Below are positions 6,164-14,878 of a stretch of 49,521 nt of DNA, piece after piece. The notes below the pieces were generated by a model, which worked only from the letters and a program-made list of their open reading frames with translations, was not told the origin of the DNA and ran no database searches. Where the stretch lies: the NCBI GenBank assembly GCA_035649575.1, contig DASRJH010000005.1, positions 1 to 49,521 of the forward strand, given 5' to 3'. The stretch comes from DASVAL01 sp035649575 (lineage in GTDB: Bacteria > Planctomycetota > UBA1135 > UBA2386). A program made the translations under genes and the position numbers. Each line of letters starts with the position of its first letter. Positions within the stretch are counted from its first letter, which is position 1.

Positions 6164-8698
6164 ATGTATTCCACCCCACGGTTCGTTGCGCGTTCGGTAC
6201 TCACCATGCTCGCGAGCGCCGTGGCCTGCGCGCACGGGCTGGCGCAATGCTCGCTCGACCTCGAGGGGCGCAGCTATCCAGGTGTCAGGGGCACGGTCAA
6301 TTCGATGGCGATGTGGGACCCCGACGGCGCGGGACCCGCGCAGCCGGTCGTCGCGATCGGAGGGTTGTTCACCGGCGCTGGCGAGCTCGTCGCGCGGTGC
6401 ATCGTCAGCCACGACCTCGCGACGGGACAGTTCGCGACGCTCGGCAGCGGGATGGACGGGCAGGTCTACGCCGTGGCCGCGCTGCCGAACGGGGACCTGG
6501 TCGCCGGCGGCAACTTCTGGACGGCTGGCGGTGTCGCCGCCAGGAGCATCGCGCGCTGGGACGGCACAGCTTGGTCGCCCCTTGGCACGGGCCTCGGTGG
6601 CCTGAGTGCGCAGGTGTACGCGCTCGCCGTGCTGCCAAACGGCGATCTCGTTGCTGGAGGCCTGTTCGAGACCGCCGGCGGCGCCCTGGCGAACGGCCTT
6701 GCCCGCTGGGACGGCACGGGTTGGTCCGTTCTCGGCGGCAGTCTCGGTCCGTACTCGAGGGTCGTCGCGCTCGCCGTGATGCCGAACGGAGATCTGATCG
6801 CCGGCGGGGGCTTCTCGTCCGTGGCGGGCGTGAACGCGAGCTCCATCGCGCGCTGGGACGGCACGGCCTGGTCGCCGCTCGGCACGGGCGTCTCCGGCGG
6901 CGTCGCGGCGCTGGCAGTGCTGCCGAACGGGGATCTCGTCGCGGGTGGACAGTTCGCGACTGCGGGAGGGATCGGCGTGAACAACATTGCGCAGTGGAAC
7001 GGCACGTCGTGGGCCCCGCTCGGCCCGGGCTTCGGCCCGGCTGCCGCGCGCGTGCTGAGCCTGTTGGCGCTGCCGAACGGCAATGTGCTCGCGGGCGGTT
7101 GGTTCGCGCCAGGTGGCGGCAGCCAGGTCAACGGCATCGCGCTGTGGAACGGCGCGGTGTGGACGTCGCCCGGCACGTCGGACTTCGAAGTGCAGGCGAT
7201 GGTCGCGCTGCCGAGCGGCGACGTGCTGGTCGGCGGCGAGTTCGCGCACCTTGGTGGTGTCGCCGGCACGATCGTGCGGTGGGACGGGACGTCGTGGTTC
7301 GCGTTCGGCATCGGACCGGTGCCGGGTACGGATGGGTGGCTCAACGCGATTGCGAGCATGCCGAACGGAGACCTCGTCGTCGGCGGACACTTCGTGAATG
7401 CCGGCGGCGTCCTCGTGACGAATCTGGCGCGTTGGGATGGCTCGTCGTGGTCGTCGCCCGGACTGCTGGATCCGCACCCCGCGGCGAGCGTCGTCGCGCT
7501 GCTGGCGTTGCCCAACGGGAGCCTCGTCGTCGGCGGTGACTTCCAGGCCTCACCCGCGGGTGCGGCGGGCATCGCGCAGTGGGACGGCACGTCGTGGTCG
7601 GCGCTCGGCGGTGGCGGCACGACGCTCGGCGTCGGCGCTCTGGCGAGGCTGCCCAACGGCGACCTCGTCGCCGGAGGTGGGTTCGCACAGATCAGCGGCG
7701 TCCTGGCGAGCCACATCGCGCGCTGGAATGGCGCTTCCTGGTCGCCGCTCGGCGCCGGCGTCGACAACGCGGTCAAGGCCATCGCGGTCATGTCGAACGG
7801 CGACATCATCGCGGGCGGGGACCTCACGACGGCCGGCGGCGTTCCCGCGAACCACGTCGCACGGTGGAATGGCACGTCGTGGTCGCCGCTGGGCGCGGGA
7901 GTCAACGGCCGGGTCAGCGCACTGCTGGTACTGCAGAACGGCGACCTCGTCGCGGCCGGTCAGTTCACCACTGCCGGCTCCGCAGTCGCGAACTTCGTCG
8001 CGCGCTGGGACGGTGCCTCGTGGTCAGGCTTCGGAGCTGGGCTGAGCGGGACCATCTACGAGTCCGTTCGGTCGCTCGCGCAGTTGCCGAACGGCGATCT
8101 GCTCGTCGGCGGGCACTTCACGATCGCCGGCGCTGCGTCGCCCAGCACGCTCGCGCGCTGGGACGGTGCGACGTGGTCGGCGATCGGTCCGACGGGTGTC
8201 TCCACGGGCATTGCGCAGGTGTTCGCGACGCTGCCATCCGGCGACGTGATGGTCGGCGGTTCGGGCTCGGGTGCGGCCCTGTCGGCGACGTTGGCCCGCC
8301 TCACGACGACGTGTCCCGCGAGCGTGCAGCTGGCAGGTGCAGGCTGCGCCGGCGACACGCTGACCACGAGCCTGCCGTGGACCGGCAGCACGTGGCGCGC
8401 CGACGCCAACGGCCTGCCGAGTCCCGCGCTCGTTGGCGCAGTCAGCGGCTTCCCGACGATCTCGCTGCCGCTCGCGAGCGTGTTCGCGACCGCGCTGCCT
8501 GGCTGCACGCTGCACGTGCAGCCCGACGTGGTCGCGTGGATCAACGCGGCCGGCACTGCGGTGTTCCAGTTCGCGATCCCGAACACGCCGTCGCTCGCTG
8601 GCATCGTGTTCCATCACCAGATGGTGTCGATCGCGCTCGATCCGACGCTCGCGGTGACCGCGACGAACGCGTTGGCGATGACGGTGGGATCGTTCTGA
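6164..8698 (+). CDS. secreted kelch-like tandem-repeat protein
   Basis: A protein of 844 residues. Residues 1-28 are a signal peptide ending near GLAQ. From about residue 55 to 700 there are twelve full repeats of roughly 50 residues, plus partial first and last copies. Each has the pattern LPNGDLVAGGxF, then TAGG, then ARWDGTxWSPLGxG. The pattern resembles delta-60/kelch-type beta-propeller blades. A distinct tail begins near residue 716 (CPASVQLAGAGCAGD) and ends GSF. Its layout resembles the C-terminal domain of the large protein at 37884-39758. The ATG at 6164 has GGAGA just upstream and is the first start giving a signal peptide; the open frame before it is not coding-like. The role is probably cell-surface or extracellular binding (inference). 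The repeats have diverged slightly, so the array is not a recent expansion. Confidence 0.9.
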   Translation: MYSTPRFVARSVLTMLASAVACAHGLAQCSLDLEGRSYPGVRGTVNSMAMWDPDGAGPAQPVVAIGGLFTGAGELVARCIVSHDLATGQFATLGSGMDGQVYAVAALPNGDLVAGGNFWTAGGVAARSIARWDGTAWSPLGTGLGGLSAQVYALAVLPNGDLVAGGLFETAGGALANGLARWDGTGWSVLGGSLGPYSRVVALAVMPNGDLIAGGGFSSVAGVNASSIARWDGTAWSPLGTGVSGGVAALAVLPNGDLVAGGQFATAGGIGVNNIAQWNGTSWAPLGPGFGPAAARVLSLLALPNGNVLAGGWFAPGGGSQVNGIALWNGAVWTSPGTSDFEVQAMVALPSGDVLVGGEFAHLGGVAGTIVRWDGTSWFAFGIGPVPGTDGWLNAIASMPNGDLVVGGHFVNAGGVLVTNLARWDGSSWSSPGLLDPHPAASVVALLALPNGSLVVGGDFQASPAGAAGIAQWDGTSWSALGGGGTTLGVGALARLPNGDLVAGGGFAQISGVLASHIARWNGASWSPLGAGVDNAVKAIAVMSNGDIIAGGDLTTAGGVPANHVARWNGTSWSPLGAGVNGRVSALLVLQNGDLVAAGQFTTAGSAVANFVARWDGASWSGFGAGLSGTIYESVRSLAQLPNGDLLVGGHFTIAGAASPSTLARWDGATWSAIGPTGVSTGIAQVFATLPSGDVMVGGSGSGAALSATLARLTTTCPASVQLAGAGCAGDTLTTSLPWTGSTWRADANGLPSPALVGAVSGFPTISLPLASVFATALPGCTLHVQPDVVAWINAAGTAVFQFAIPNTPSLAGIVFHHQMVSIALDPTLAVTATNALAMTVGSF

Positions 8699-8746
8699 TC
8701 GATTGCGCACGGTGGGCAGACTGCTCGGCGACGCAGTGTGCCCGCG

Positions 8747-8766
8747 GGCTGGAGAAGAACTCGGCA
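8747..8766 (+). repeat. 20-bp dispersed repeat, copy 2
   Basis: GGCTGGAGAAGAACTCGGCA matches 4236-4255 with one mismatch and, like that copy, lies within 50 nt after a stop codon. Confidence 0.3.
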
Positions 8767-8855
8767 TCCGATGTGCACGGCGTGGGACTGGCAGGCTGGA
8801 TCGCCGATCGACCGCAAGCATGCGAACACGAGAGGAACCGCGCAGATTGGCCTCC

Positions 8856-8861
8856 TATACT
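8856..8861 (+). promoter_or_regulatory. putative -10 box for the tandem thioredoxin gene
   Basis: TATACT followed by GCGCGCCCC, 38 nt before the ATG at 8900. AAGGAG at 8885-8890 is a strong ribosome site for that ATG. No good -35 at the expected distance. Confidence 0.4.
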
Positions 8862-8899
8862 GCGCGCCCCTTTGCCCAACCCCCAAGGAGACACATGCC

Positions 8900-9763
8900 A
8901 TGCGCATCGCATCCCTCGCCGTTCTGGCGTTCATGATCCCAGCAGTCGCCCAGGAGAGCAGTTGGCTCACCGATTTCGAAGCAGCCAAGGCCGCCGCCAA
9001 GAAGGACAACAAGGTCATCCTCGCCAGTTTCATCAGCAGCGACTCGTGCGAAAACACCGCCAAGCTGAAGAACGAGGTCTTCAGCAAGCCCGAGTTCGCG
9101 GAGTGGGCGGCCAAGAAGGTCGTGCTGCTCGAACTGGACTTCCCGAAGACAGCGCCGCAGAGCGACGAACTGAAGCAACAGAACAAGGACCTCGCCGAGA
9201 AGTACCGCATCACGGGTGGCTACCCCAAGGTCCTGTTCCTCGACGCCGCAGCCAAGGCGGTCGGCAGGGTCGAGTACAAGGACGGCGGCCCGACCGAGTG
9301 GATCAAGCTCGCCGAGGCCCAGCTGAAGCTGAATCCGACCGGGGACGACGCCGGCGAGGGCGGCTGGCTCACGAGCTACAAAGATGCGCTCGCGAAGGCC
9401 AAGAAGGAGAAGAAGGTCGTGCTTGCCGACTTCACCGGCAGCGACTGGTGCGGTTGGTGCATCAAGCTCAAGGACGAAGTCTTCAGCAAGCCCGAGTTCC
9501 AGGAGTGGGCGAAGGAGCACGTCGTGCTGCTCGAACTCGACTTCCCGAAGAAGAAGCAGCTCAGCGACGACCTCAAGAAGCAGAACGAGGAGCTTCGCAA
9601 GGAGTTCGGCATCGAGGGCTTCCCGACCATCGTCTTCATGGATGCGAAGGGCAAGAAGGTCGGCAAGAGCGGCTACGTGGAAGGCGGCCCGGCTGCATGG
9701 ATCGCTGCCGCCGAGAAGGAGCTCGGCATCAAGTCGAAGCCGAAAGCCAAGAAGGGCAAGTGA
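8900..9763 (+). CDS. secreted protein with two tandem thioredoxin-like domains
   Basis: A protein of 287 residues. Residues 1-18 are a signal peptide (cleavage after AVAQ). Two thioredoxin-fold repeats follow, at about 22-140 and 156-275, clearly related to each other (shared KNEVFSKPEFAEW / KDEVFSKPEFQEW and VVLLELDFPK). The second has the active site WCGWC (C184, C187) and GFPT with the cis-Pro. In the first the equivalent is SCENT: C50 is kept but the second Cys is Thr53, so it cannot form the usual disulfide. The tail is Lys-rich. ATG 8900 has AAGGAG 9 nt upstream. It probably acts in envelope thiol-disulfide exchange with one redox-active and one binding domain (inference). Confidence 0.92.
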   Translation: MRIASLAVLAFMIPAVAQESSWLTDFEAAKAAAKKDNKVILASFISSDSCENTAKLKNEVFSKPEFAEWAAKKVVLLELDFPKTAPQSDELKQQNKDLAEKYRITGGYPKVLFLDAAAKAVGRVEYKDGGPTEWIKLAEAQLKLNPTGDDAGEGGWLTSYKDALAKAKKEKKVVLADFTGSDWCGWCIKLKDEVFSKPEFQEWAKEHVVLLELDFPKKKQLSDDLKKQNEELRKEFGIEGFPTIVFMDAKGKKVGKSGYVEGGPAAWIAAAEKELGIKSKPKAKKGK

Positions 9764-9910
9764 GAGCCACGGGAGTGCCGCTGCCCGCTGCCACCAGACA
9801 CAGCACGGTTGCAGCGGCATGAGGCGTCGGAGCGGGCAGCAGGGCTCGTGCGGCGCGGCATCCTGCCGTGCCGCGACAAGGATACGTCGCCTTGGGCCAC
9901 GGCAACCGCC

Positions 9911-10360
9911 ATGCGCGCCCTGCTCGTCGCCGTGCTGCTGCTGTTCGCCGGCTGCTGCTGCAGCGGCTTCTCGATCTCGCTGCCGCCCTACGAGTACTGC
10001 TCGTTCACCGACTATGCGTGCGTGGACTCACGCACCGCGGTGCGCGAAGAGCGGCTGCAGGTGACCCGAGCCATGGGCCCGCTGTACGTGGCACTCGACG
10101 CGTGCGTCGAGAGCGGCGAAGTTGTCTGGCAGGTGATGGGGCCCAACGGCACGACGCGTTGGCGGTGCCGGGCGGGCGCGGGCCGGCTGCGCCAGAACTG
10201 CCGGTTTGACTGTGAGCCGGGCACGTGGACCGTGCGTCGCGAGTGGCGGGACTTCGCCGGCACGCAACGGTTCTCGGTGGGCGCGGCCTCGTTCACGGTG
10301 CACCTCGCGGAATGGCATCTGTACCTGATCGGAGTGCATTGCGCGCTTCTCCGTCTGTGA
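9911..10360 (+). CDS. predicted lipoprotein of unknown function
   Basis: A 149-residue protein. The N-terminus MRALLVAVLLLFAGCCC is a lipoprotein signal with lipobox FAGC (Cys16) followed by two more Cys. The mature part is Cys-rich, with a PNGTTRWRC stretch and a CEPGTWTVRREW segment that could be an Ig-like strand pair. No family is recognised. ATG 9911 was chosen over the earlier in-frame ATG at 9809 because it places the lipobox correctly. It lies 147 bp after the thioredoxin gene on the same strand. Confidence 0.7.
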   Translation: MRALLVAVLLLFAGCCCSGFSISLPPYEYCSFTDYACVDSRTAVREERLQVTRAMGPLYVALDACVESGEVVWQVMGPNGTTRWRCRAGAGRLRQNCRFDCEPGTWTVRREWRDFAGTQRFSVGAASFTVHLAEWHLYLIGVHCALLRL

Positions 10361-10706
10361 GGTGTTCTGTCAGCGCGGCTCGGCAACGTCAGCAGCACGC
10401 CCGCGGCCCAGCGGCGCATTCCTCCTCGCGGCCCTCTGGCAACGCCTCCGCATCCGCGCGGGACGATGACCCGTCATGCGACGTGCCGAGTTGCGCGAGA
10501 GGATATCGACTGCCGGACCGCGCCGCGATGCCGCGAGTCGAGCCCGCGTCACTTGATCGACGTGAGTCTTCTTCTTCACGCGGGCACGGAACATGCCGAG
10601 CAGCATGTTGCGTGTCGCCGTCGCGGTTGCGCAGGCAGGCGATTCGTCGCGCATGAGGCGCCGGCCGCGCCCTACAGTGCCCGCCGTCTTGCCCTGAGGA
10701 TCCAAC
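10361..10706 (+). other. 346-bp intergenic stretch
   Basis: No convincing coding frame on either strand; the open frames are Arg/Ala/Ser-rich without motifs. Near its end, TACAGT (10673-10678) followed by GCCCGCC is a possible -10 box and GAGGA a ribosome site for the gene at 10707. Confidence 0.5.
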
Positions 10707-11246
10707 ATGCCCATTCGCCTGTCGACTCTCCTGGCTGCTTCTCTCGCCATCGCTCCCGCACTCGCCCAGACGACAGGTGTCGTCGGCATCAACGACTACA
10801 CCATCAACTCGCTCGGCTCGGGTGGCACCTCGTGCGTGCCGCTGTGCTTCCCGAATGGGAACGTCGTGCTGAACCTCGCGGTCTCGGCACCGCTCGGCAC
10901 GATCGCGATCGCCTTCTTCAACCTCTGTCCCTGCCTGCCGTGCCAGTTGCCCGGGCCGAGCAACGCCTGCCTGCCGCCGATCCCCGCGACCGCGTGCAGC
11001 CTGAGCAACCAATCGTTCGACATGGACCTCAGTCCGCCGTGTGGTCTCCCGTTCAACGTCACGCTGGTGGCGACCGCGGCTGGCGTCTACGCGGGGACGG
11101 TCGCCATTCCGCCGCTGCCCGGTGTGCCCTGCAGCGGCGGCTTCCAGCTCTCGACGCAGGCGATCGTGTTCAACGGTTGCGGGCTCGGCGTGTTCGCCGT
11201 GCCGGGACCGTTCGTGCTGACGCAGGCGTTCACGATCAGCTTTTGA
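10707..11246 (+). CDS. secreted Cys-rich protein, hypothetical
   Basis: A 179-residue protein with a clear signal peptide (residues 1-21, ending ALAQ). The mature part is hydrophobic and beta-rich with about twelve Cys, several in pairs (CVPLC, CPCLPC), consistent with disulfide bonds outside the cytoplasm. No catalytic motif and no recognised family. GAGGA lies 7-11 nt upstream of the ATG. Its place among other secreted proteins suggests an envelope or extracellular role, which is inference. Confidence 0.75.
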   Translation: MPIRLSTLLAASLAIAPALAQTTGVVGINDYTINSLGSGGTSCVPLCFPNGNVVLNLAVSAPLGTIAIAFFNLCPCLPCQLPGPSNACLPPIPATACSLSNQSFDMDLSPPCGLPFNVTLVATAAGVYAGTVAIPPLPGVPCSGGFQLSTQAIVFNGCGLGVFAVPGPFVLTQAFTISF

Positions 11247-11300
11247 ACCGGGTTGCTCGCGGCGCCAAGCGCCGCGGGCCTTCGGAGCACTGCCTCGGTT

Positions 11301-11316
11301 GCGCAAGGGCTTGCGC
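11301..11316 (+). terminator. short hairpin after the Cys-rich protein gene
   Basis: GCGCAAGGGCTTGCGC forms a 6-bp stem with a 4-nt loop, 55 nt after the stop at 11246. There is no U-run, so a rho-independent role is uncertain. Confidence 0.25.
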
Positions 11317-11405
11317 CTGGCGGCGCAACCCCTCGCGCGACCTCGCAGTGCTCCTCACGGCGCACTGCCTCGGTTCTGAGTAGACGCTCGCGGGCGGCGG
11401 AAGCC

Positions 11406-12662
11406 TCACTGGGTGAGGGATGCGAGCGTCTGGGCGATCGCGGTCATCTGCTGCCCGACCGGGGACGACGGTGGGACCCCGTAGGGCAGCTGGCCGGCGA
11501 AACCACACAACAGGGTGTCGGCCTGGTTGATCAGCGGCACGAGCAGCGGCCAGTTGAGGCCGTTGTTCGCGACGTTCAGCTTCGCCCCGATCAGTTGGCG
11601 CGCGAGGGTCAAGCTGGCGTCGCCCCCGATCGGGGTTTGCATCAACACCAGGCACTGGGCCTTCGTGTAGGTCTGGCAGCCGAGCGTCATCGTCTGCAGC
11701 GGCCAGTCGTCCGGGTGCTTCTTCCAGTACCCCTGGCTGAACGGGGTGGCGGGAAGAGAGCCGAGACCGCATTCCGGCGCGAGGTCGTCCAGGCCGGCCT
11801 CGAGGAAGGGCGTGTCGGCGAAGTCCGGCGTGCCGATCAACTGCGAGACCGTGATGTCCAGGAACAGCATGTGCCCCGTGTTGCTGGCGATGTACAGGTG
11901 GCCGTCTCCGTCCGACGTCCCCTGGTCGAGCTGCAAGCTCGGTGTGGGCACGGTCAGGGACGACACGATCAGGTCGGTTGCGGGGTCGATCTGCACGACC
12001 GAGTTGTTGGCGAAGACGATCACCTTGTCGGTGTAGCAGTCGAACGTCATGCCGTGCGCCCAGGGCACGAGGGTGAACAGGCGAGTCGTCGTGAAGGTGG
12101 CGAGATCGATCGTGCCGAAGTTGCCCAGGCCGGACGGGAAGCTCGCGGAGTAGTAGACCTTGTTGCCGGCGAAGCCGAGGTGCGTGACCGCGGTGTCGTC
12201 GCCACTGAGCGGGTGGGCCGTGCCGTTGGCGAACGGCTGGAGCGGTACCGACGCCAGGAAGCCAGGGATTCCGGCCGTCCAGACGATCGTGCCGCTCGTG
12301 TCGAGCATCACATGGTACGACTGAGCTCCGCCGGCCGTGACCGTCGCGAACAGACCGGTGGCGATGACGACCTTGTGCACGGCGTCGGCCTGGCCGCCCA
12401 CGATCAGATCGCTGTCGGGAGCGAACAGCACGCCGTCCGCGCCCGGAGTCGTCGTGATCGTCGTGTAGTTGGAGAAACCGGTCGTGCCCAGCCCGGCGTT
12501 GTACGTGAACAACACCTGCCGGACGTTGTTGGGCGGGCCGGAGAACCGCGTGTAGGTGAGCGTCTTGGTCAGGATCTGCGCGGGCGCCGATGGCGCGAGC
12601 GTCAACAGAGAGGCGCCGCAGAGGACGCCGGCCCAACGGCGAAAGTGTAGTGCACGGTGCAT
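11406..12662 (-). CDS. secreted protein with a C-terminal GYWKKHP-type domain
   Basis: A 418-residue protein starting at ATG 12662, which gives a signal peptide (MHRALHFRRWAGVLCGASLL..., ending PAQ near residue 30); upstream in-frame codons are not signal-like. Residues 30-300 look like a beta-propeller-type fold, with repeated short strands and phrases such as ADGVLFAPDSDLIVGG and DGHLYIASNTGHM. The end has FSQGYWKKHPDDWP, then GGDASLTLARQLIGAKLNVAN. This is a module I recognise from many secreted bacterial proteins, of unknown function. No enzyme active site is evident. It is divergent from the DinB remnant. Confidence 0.85.
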   Translation of the reverse strand: MHRALHFRRWAGVLCGASLLTLAPSAPAQILTKTLTYTRFSGPPNNVRQVLFTYNAGLGTTGFSNYTTITTTPGADGVLFAPDSDLIVGGQADAVHKVVIATGLFATVTAGGAQSYHVMLDTSGTIVWTAGIPGFLASVPLQPFANGTAHPLSGDDTAVTHLGFAGNKVYYSASFPSGLGNFGTIDLATFTTTRLFTLVPWAHGMTFDCYTDKVIVFANNSVVQIDPATDLIVSSLTVPTPSLQLDQGTSDGDGHLYIASNTGHMLFLDITVSQLIGTPDFADTPFLEAGLDDLAPECGLGSLPATPFSQGYWKKHPDDWPLQTMTLGCQTYTKAQCLVLMQTPIGGDASLTLARQLIGAKLNVANNGLNWPLLVPLINQADTLLCGFAGQLPYGVPPSSPVGQQMTAIAQTLASLTQ

Positions 12663-12726
12663 GTTCTTCACCTGATCGAGGGAGTTGGGAAGGCCGGGAC
12701 CGAGCCCCGACTGCCGATGTACGGTG

Positions 12727-12892
12727 TCGCTGCGGGACGAACTGGTCAACGCCCCCCGAGCAAGTCGACTTGCTGGCGCCGATCCCGCACATCGGCGCGT
12801 CGTGGTGCCACGAGCTTTGCATCGTCGCCGACCACAACTCGTACCACGCGGGCCAACTCTTGCAGCTATGCGAGATTCTGCAGCAGTCGTAG
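12727..12892 (+). pseudogene. remnant of a DinB-family protein, frameshifted
   Basis: The last 45 codons of one frame read PEQVDLLAPIPH, then HELCIVADHNSYHAGQL to the stop at 12892. This matches the C-terminal end of DinB/YfiT-like metal-binding four-helix proteins, where HxxYHxGQ supplies a metal-binding His. Immediately upstream the next expected residues (SLRDELVNAP) are in another frame; the switch is at a run of six C (12752-12757). Removing one C restores one continuous frame. No N-terminal part is visible, so the gene is truncated as well as shifted. The frameshift could also be a sequencing error, but the missing 5' part argues for decay. Confidence 0.65.
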
Positions 12893-13145
12893 CGGCGGGC
12901 GCGGCGCGCTTCGATTCCGCGAATGCACGCAGTCCTGCAAGCGGCCCATCGCGTCAGGTGAATTCCGGATGGTCCGGGACGCAACTCCAGCAACCTACAC
13001 GCAACATGCATACCGGCCGGCGCGCGGCCCCTGGCTTGCACCGTTGCCGCGCCGTGCTGCCTCTGCCCGCTCGGCGTCGTCGTGACCGTTCTCACGCGCG
13101 GTGCACCGGCTCGCACCGGAGCGACTCGCGGCGGATGATGGCGGC
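12893..13145 (+). other. intergenic stretch before the fumarase gene
   Basis: No gene, repeat or strong promoter found. Together with the DinB remnant it makes a 480-bp interval without an intact gene. Confidence 0.5.
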
Positions 13146-14576
13146 ATGCAGGATCCATCAGGAGGCGATCTCTCCGGGCCGAGCCGCATCGAGCACGACG
13201 CGATGGGGGCCGTGCCGGTGCCCGAGGCGGCGCTCTACGGCGCCGAGACCGCGCGCGCCGCGGCCTGGTCGTTCACCCGGCATCGGCTGCCGCTCGCGAC
13301 GGTGCACGCCATCGCGCAGATCAAGGCCGCCGCGGCGCGCGTGAACGCAGCGGCGGGGCGCCTGCCGGCGGAGCTCGCGCGCGCGATCGAAGGTGCTTCG
13401 GTCGAGGTCGCATCGGGGCAGCACGATCGCGAGTTCGTCGTCGATCTGTTCCAGACCGGTTCGGGCACGTCGTCGCACATGAACGCGAACGAGGTGATCG
13501 CCAATCGCGCGAGCGAGCTGCTCGGCGCGCGGCGCGGCAGCGGCACCGTGCACGCGCACGACCACGTCAACCTCGGGCAGTCGAGCAACGACGTGATCCC
13601 GTCCGCGATCGCGCTGGCTGCCGTCACCCTCGGCGAGCAACGGCTGCTGCCGGCGCTGCAGCGCCTGGCCGCGGCGCTGCACGACCTCGCCGACCGCCAC
13701 TGGGGCGACGTGCGCAACGGCCGGACCCATCTGATGTCGGCGATGCCGATCCGCTTCGGCCAGCAGTTCCGCGGCCACGCGCAGCAGGTCGAGGCCGGCA
13801 TCGCGCGCATCGCGGCGTCGATCGAGGCGTGCCGCGCGCTGCCGCTCGGCGGCACCGCGATCGGCACCGGTGTCAACTGCCCGCCCGGGTTCGCGGCGGC
13901 GGTGTGCGCCGCGATCGGCGTGATGTTCGGCGTGCGCGTGCACGAGACGAAGCACCACCTGTGCGCGCAGTCGGGCCTCGGCGCGATCGCGTGGCTGAGC
14001 AGCGACGTGCGCACCTTCGCGATGTCGTTCTACAAGCTCGTGAACGACGTGCGCTGGCAGGCATCGGACGCGCTGCGCCAGCTCGACCTGCCGCCGCTGC
14101 AGCCCGGCAGCTCGATCATGGTCGGCAAGGTCAACCCGGTCGTCTGCGAAGCGGCGCTGATGGCGTGCGCGCAGGTGCTCGGCAACGACGCGGTGGTGGC
14201 GTTCGCCGAGTCGCAGGGGCAGTTCGAGCTCAACACGATGCTCCCGGTCGCGGCGCACAACCTGCTCGAGGCGCTCGAGCTGATCGCCGGCGCCGCCGAG
14301 GCGTTCTGCAAGCACGCGCTGCTCGGGTTGCGCGTGCGCGCGAATGCCGCGCACGAGGTGGCGAGGAACCCCATCCTCGCCACCGCGCTGGTCGCCGACA
14401 TCGGGCACGATCGAGCGGCGGAGCTCGCGCGCGCCGCCGCGGAGCGCGGCCTGCCGGTGTTCGAGCTGGCGCGCGACCGCGGCCTGCTGCCGGTGCCTCG
14501 CCTACAGGAACTGCTCGACGTCGACCGCCTCTGTGGCTCCGTCGGGCGCGATCGCGACGCCGCGTCGCGTGGGTGA
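13146..14576 (+). CDS. fumC: class II fumarate hydratase
   Basis: A 476-residue enzyme of the fumarase/aspartase superfamily, catalysing the hydration of fumarate to malate in the TCA cycle in the cytoplasm. Visible motifs are TGSGTSSHMNANEV (104-117), HDHVNLGQSSNDVIPSA (138-154), GRTHLMSAMPIRFGQ (192-206) with His196, GGTAIGTGVN (235-244), and the signature GSSIMVGKVNP (321-331). In that signature Val326 replaces the usual Pro of GSSxMPxKxNP. The family catalytic Ser and Lys are present. Length matches FumC. ATG 13146 was chosen because the upstream codons to 13101 are Arg-rich and not homologous. Aspartase or another superfamily member is less likely given THLM and GTGVN. A small conserved gene follows after 4 nt. 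Confidence 0.93.
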   Translation: MQDPSGGDLSGPSRIEHDAMGAVPVPEAALYGAETARAAAWSFTRHRLPLATVHAIAQIKAAAARVNAAAGRLPAELARAIEGASVEVASGQHDREFVVDLFQTGSGTSSHMNANEVIANRASELLGARRGSGTVHAHDHVNLGQSSNDVIPSAIALAAVTLGEQRLLPALQRLAAALHDLADRHWGDVRNGRTHLMSAMPIRFGQQFRGHAQQVEAGIARIAASIEACRALPLGGTAIGTGVNCPPGFAAAVCAAIGVMFGVRVHETKHHLCAQSGLGAIAWLSSDVRTFAMSFYKLVNDVRWQASDALRQLDLPPLQPGSSIMVGKVNPVVCEAALMACAQVLGNDAVVAFAESQGQFELNTMLPVAAHNLLEALELIAGAAEAFCKHALLGLRVRANAAHEVARNPILATALVADIGHDRAAELARAAAERGLPVFELARDRGLLPVPRLQELLDVDRLCGSVGRDRDAASRG

Positions 14577-14580
14577 CGCC

Positions 14581-14805
14581 ATGCTGCGCGAGACACCATC
14601 GGGCCCGTTCGACGCGCGCCTTCCGGACCCGCGCGACGTCGTGCAAGACAGAGCACTGTCGCGGGCCGAGAAGCTCGCCAGGCTGCAGCACTGGCGCCAC
14701 GACGCGCAGGAGATCGAGGTCGCCAACGAGGAAGGCATGCGCGGGCACGTCGCGCCGTCCAATCTCGACGCGATCCAGCGCGCGCTGCGCGAGCTATCGG
14801 CGTAG
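14581..14805 (+). CDS. small conserved protein of unknown function
   Basis: A 74-residue protein starting 4 nt after the fumarase stop, probably co-transcribed with it. The pattern DPRDVVQDRALSRAEKLARL, then WRHDAQEIEVANEEGM, then NLDAIQRALREL resembles a family of short helical proteins common in proteobacteria and known only as hypothetical. No signal peptide or membrane segment. Function unknown. Confidence 0.75.
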   Translation: MLRETPSGPFDARLPDPRDVVQDRALSRAEKLARLQHWRHDAQEIEVANEEGMRGHVAPSNLDAIQRALRELSA

Positions 14806-14878
14806 CCGCCGCAGGTGCTGTCTCGACATAGCAACGTCGCGCCTTCACCCGAGGGCCGCGGCATTGGCATGATCGCGC

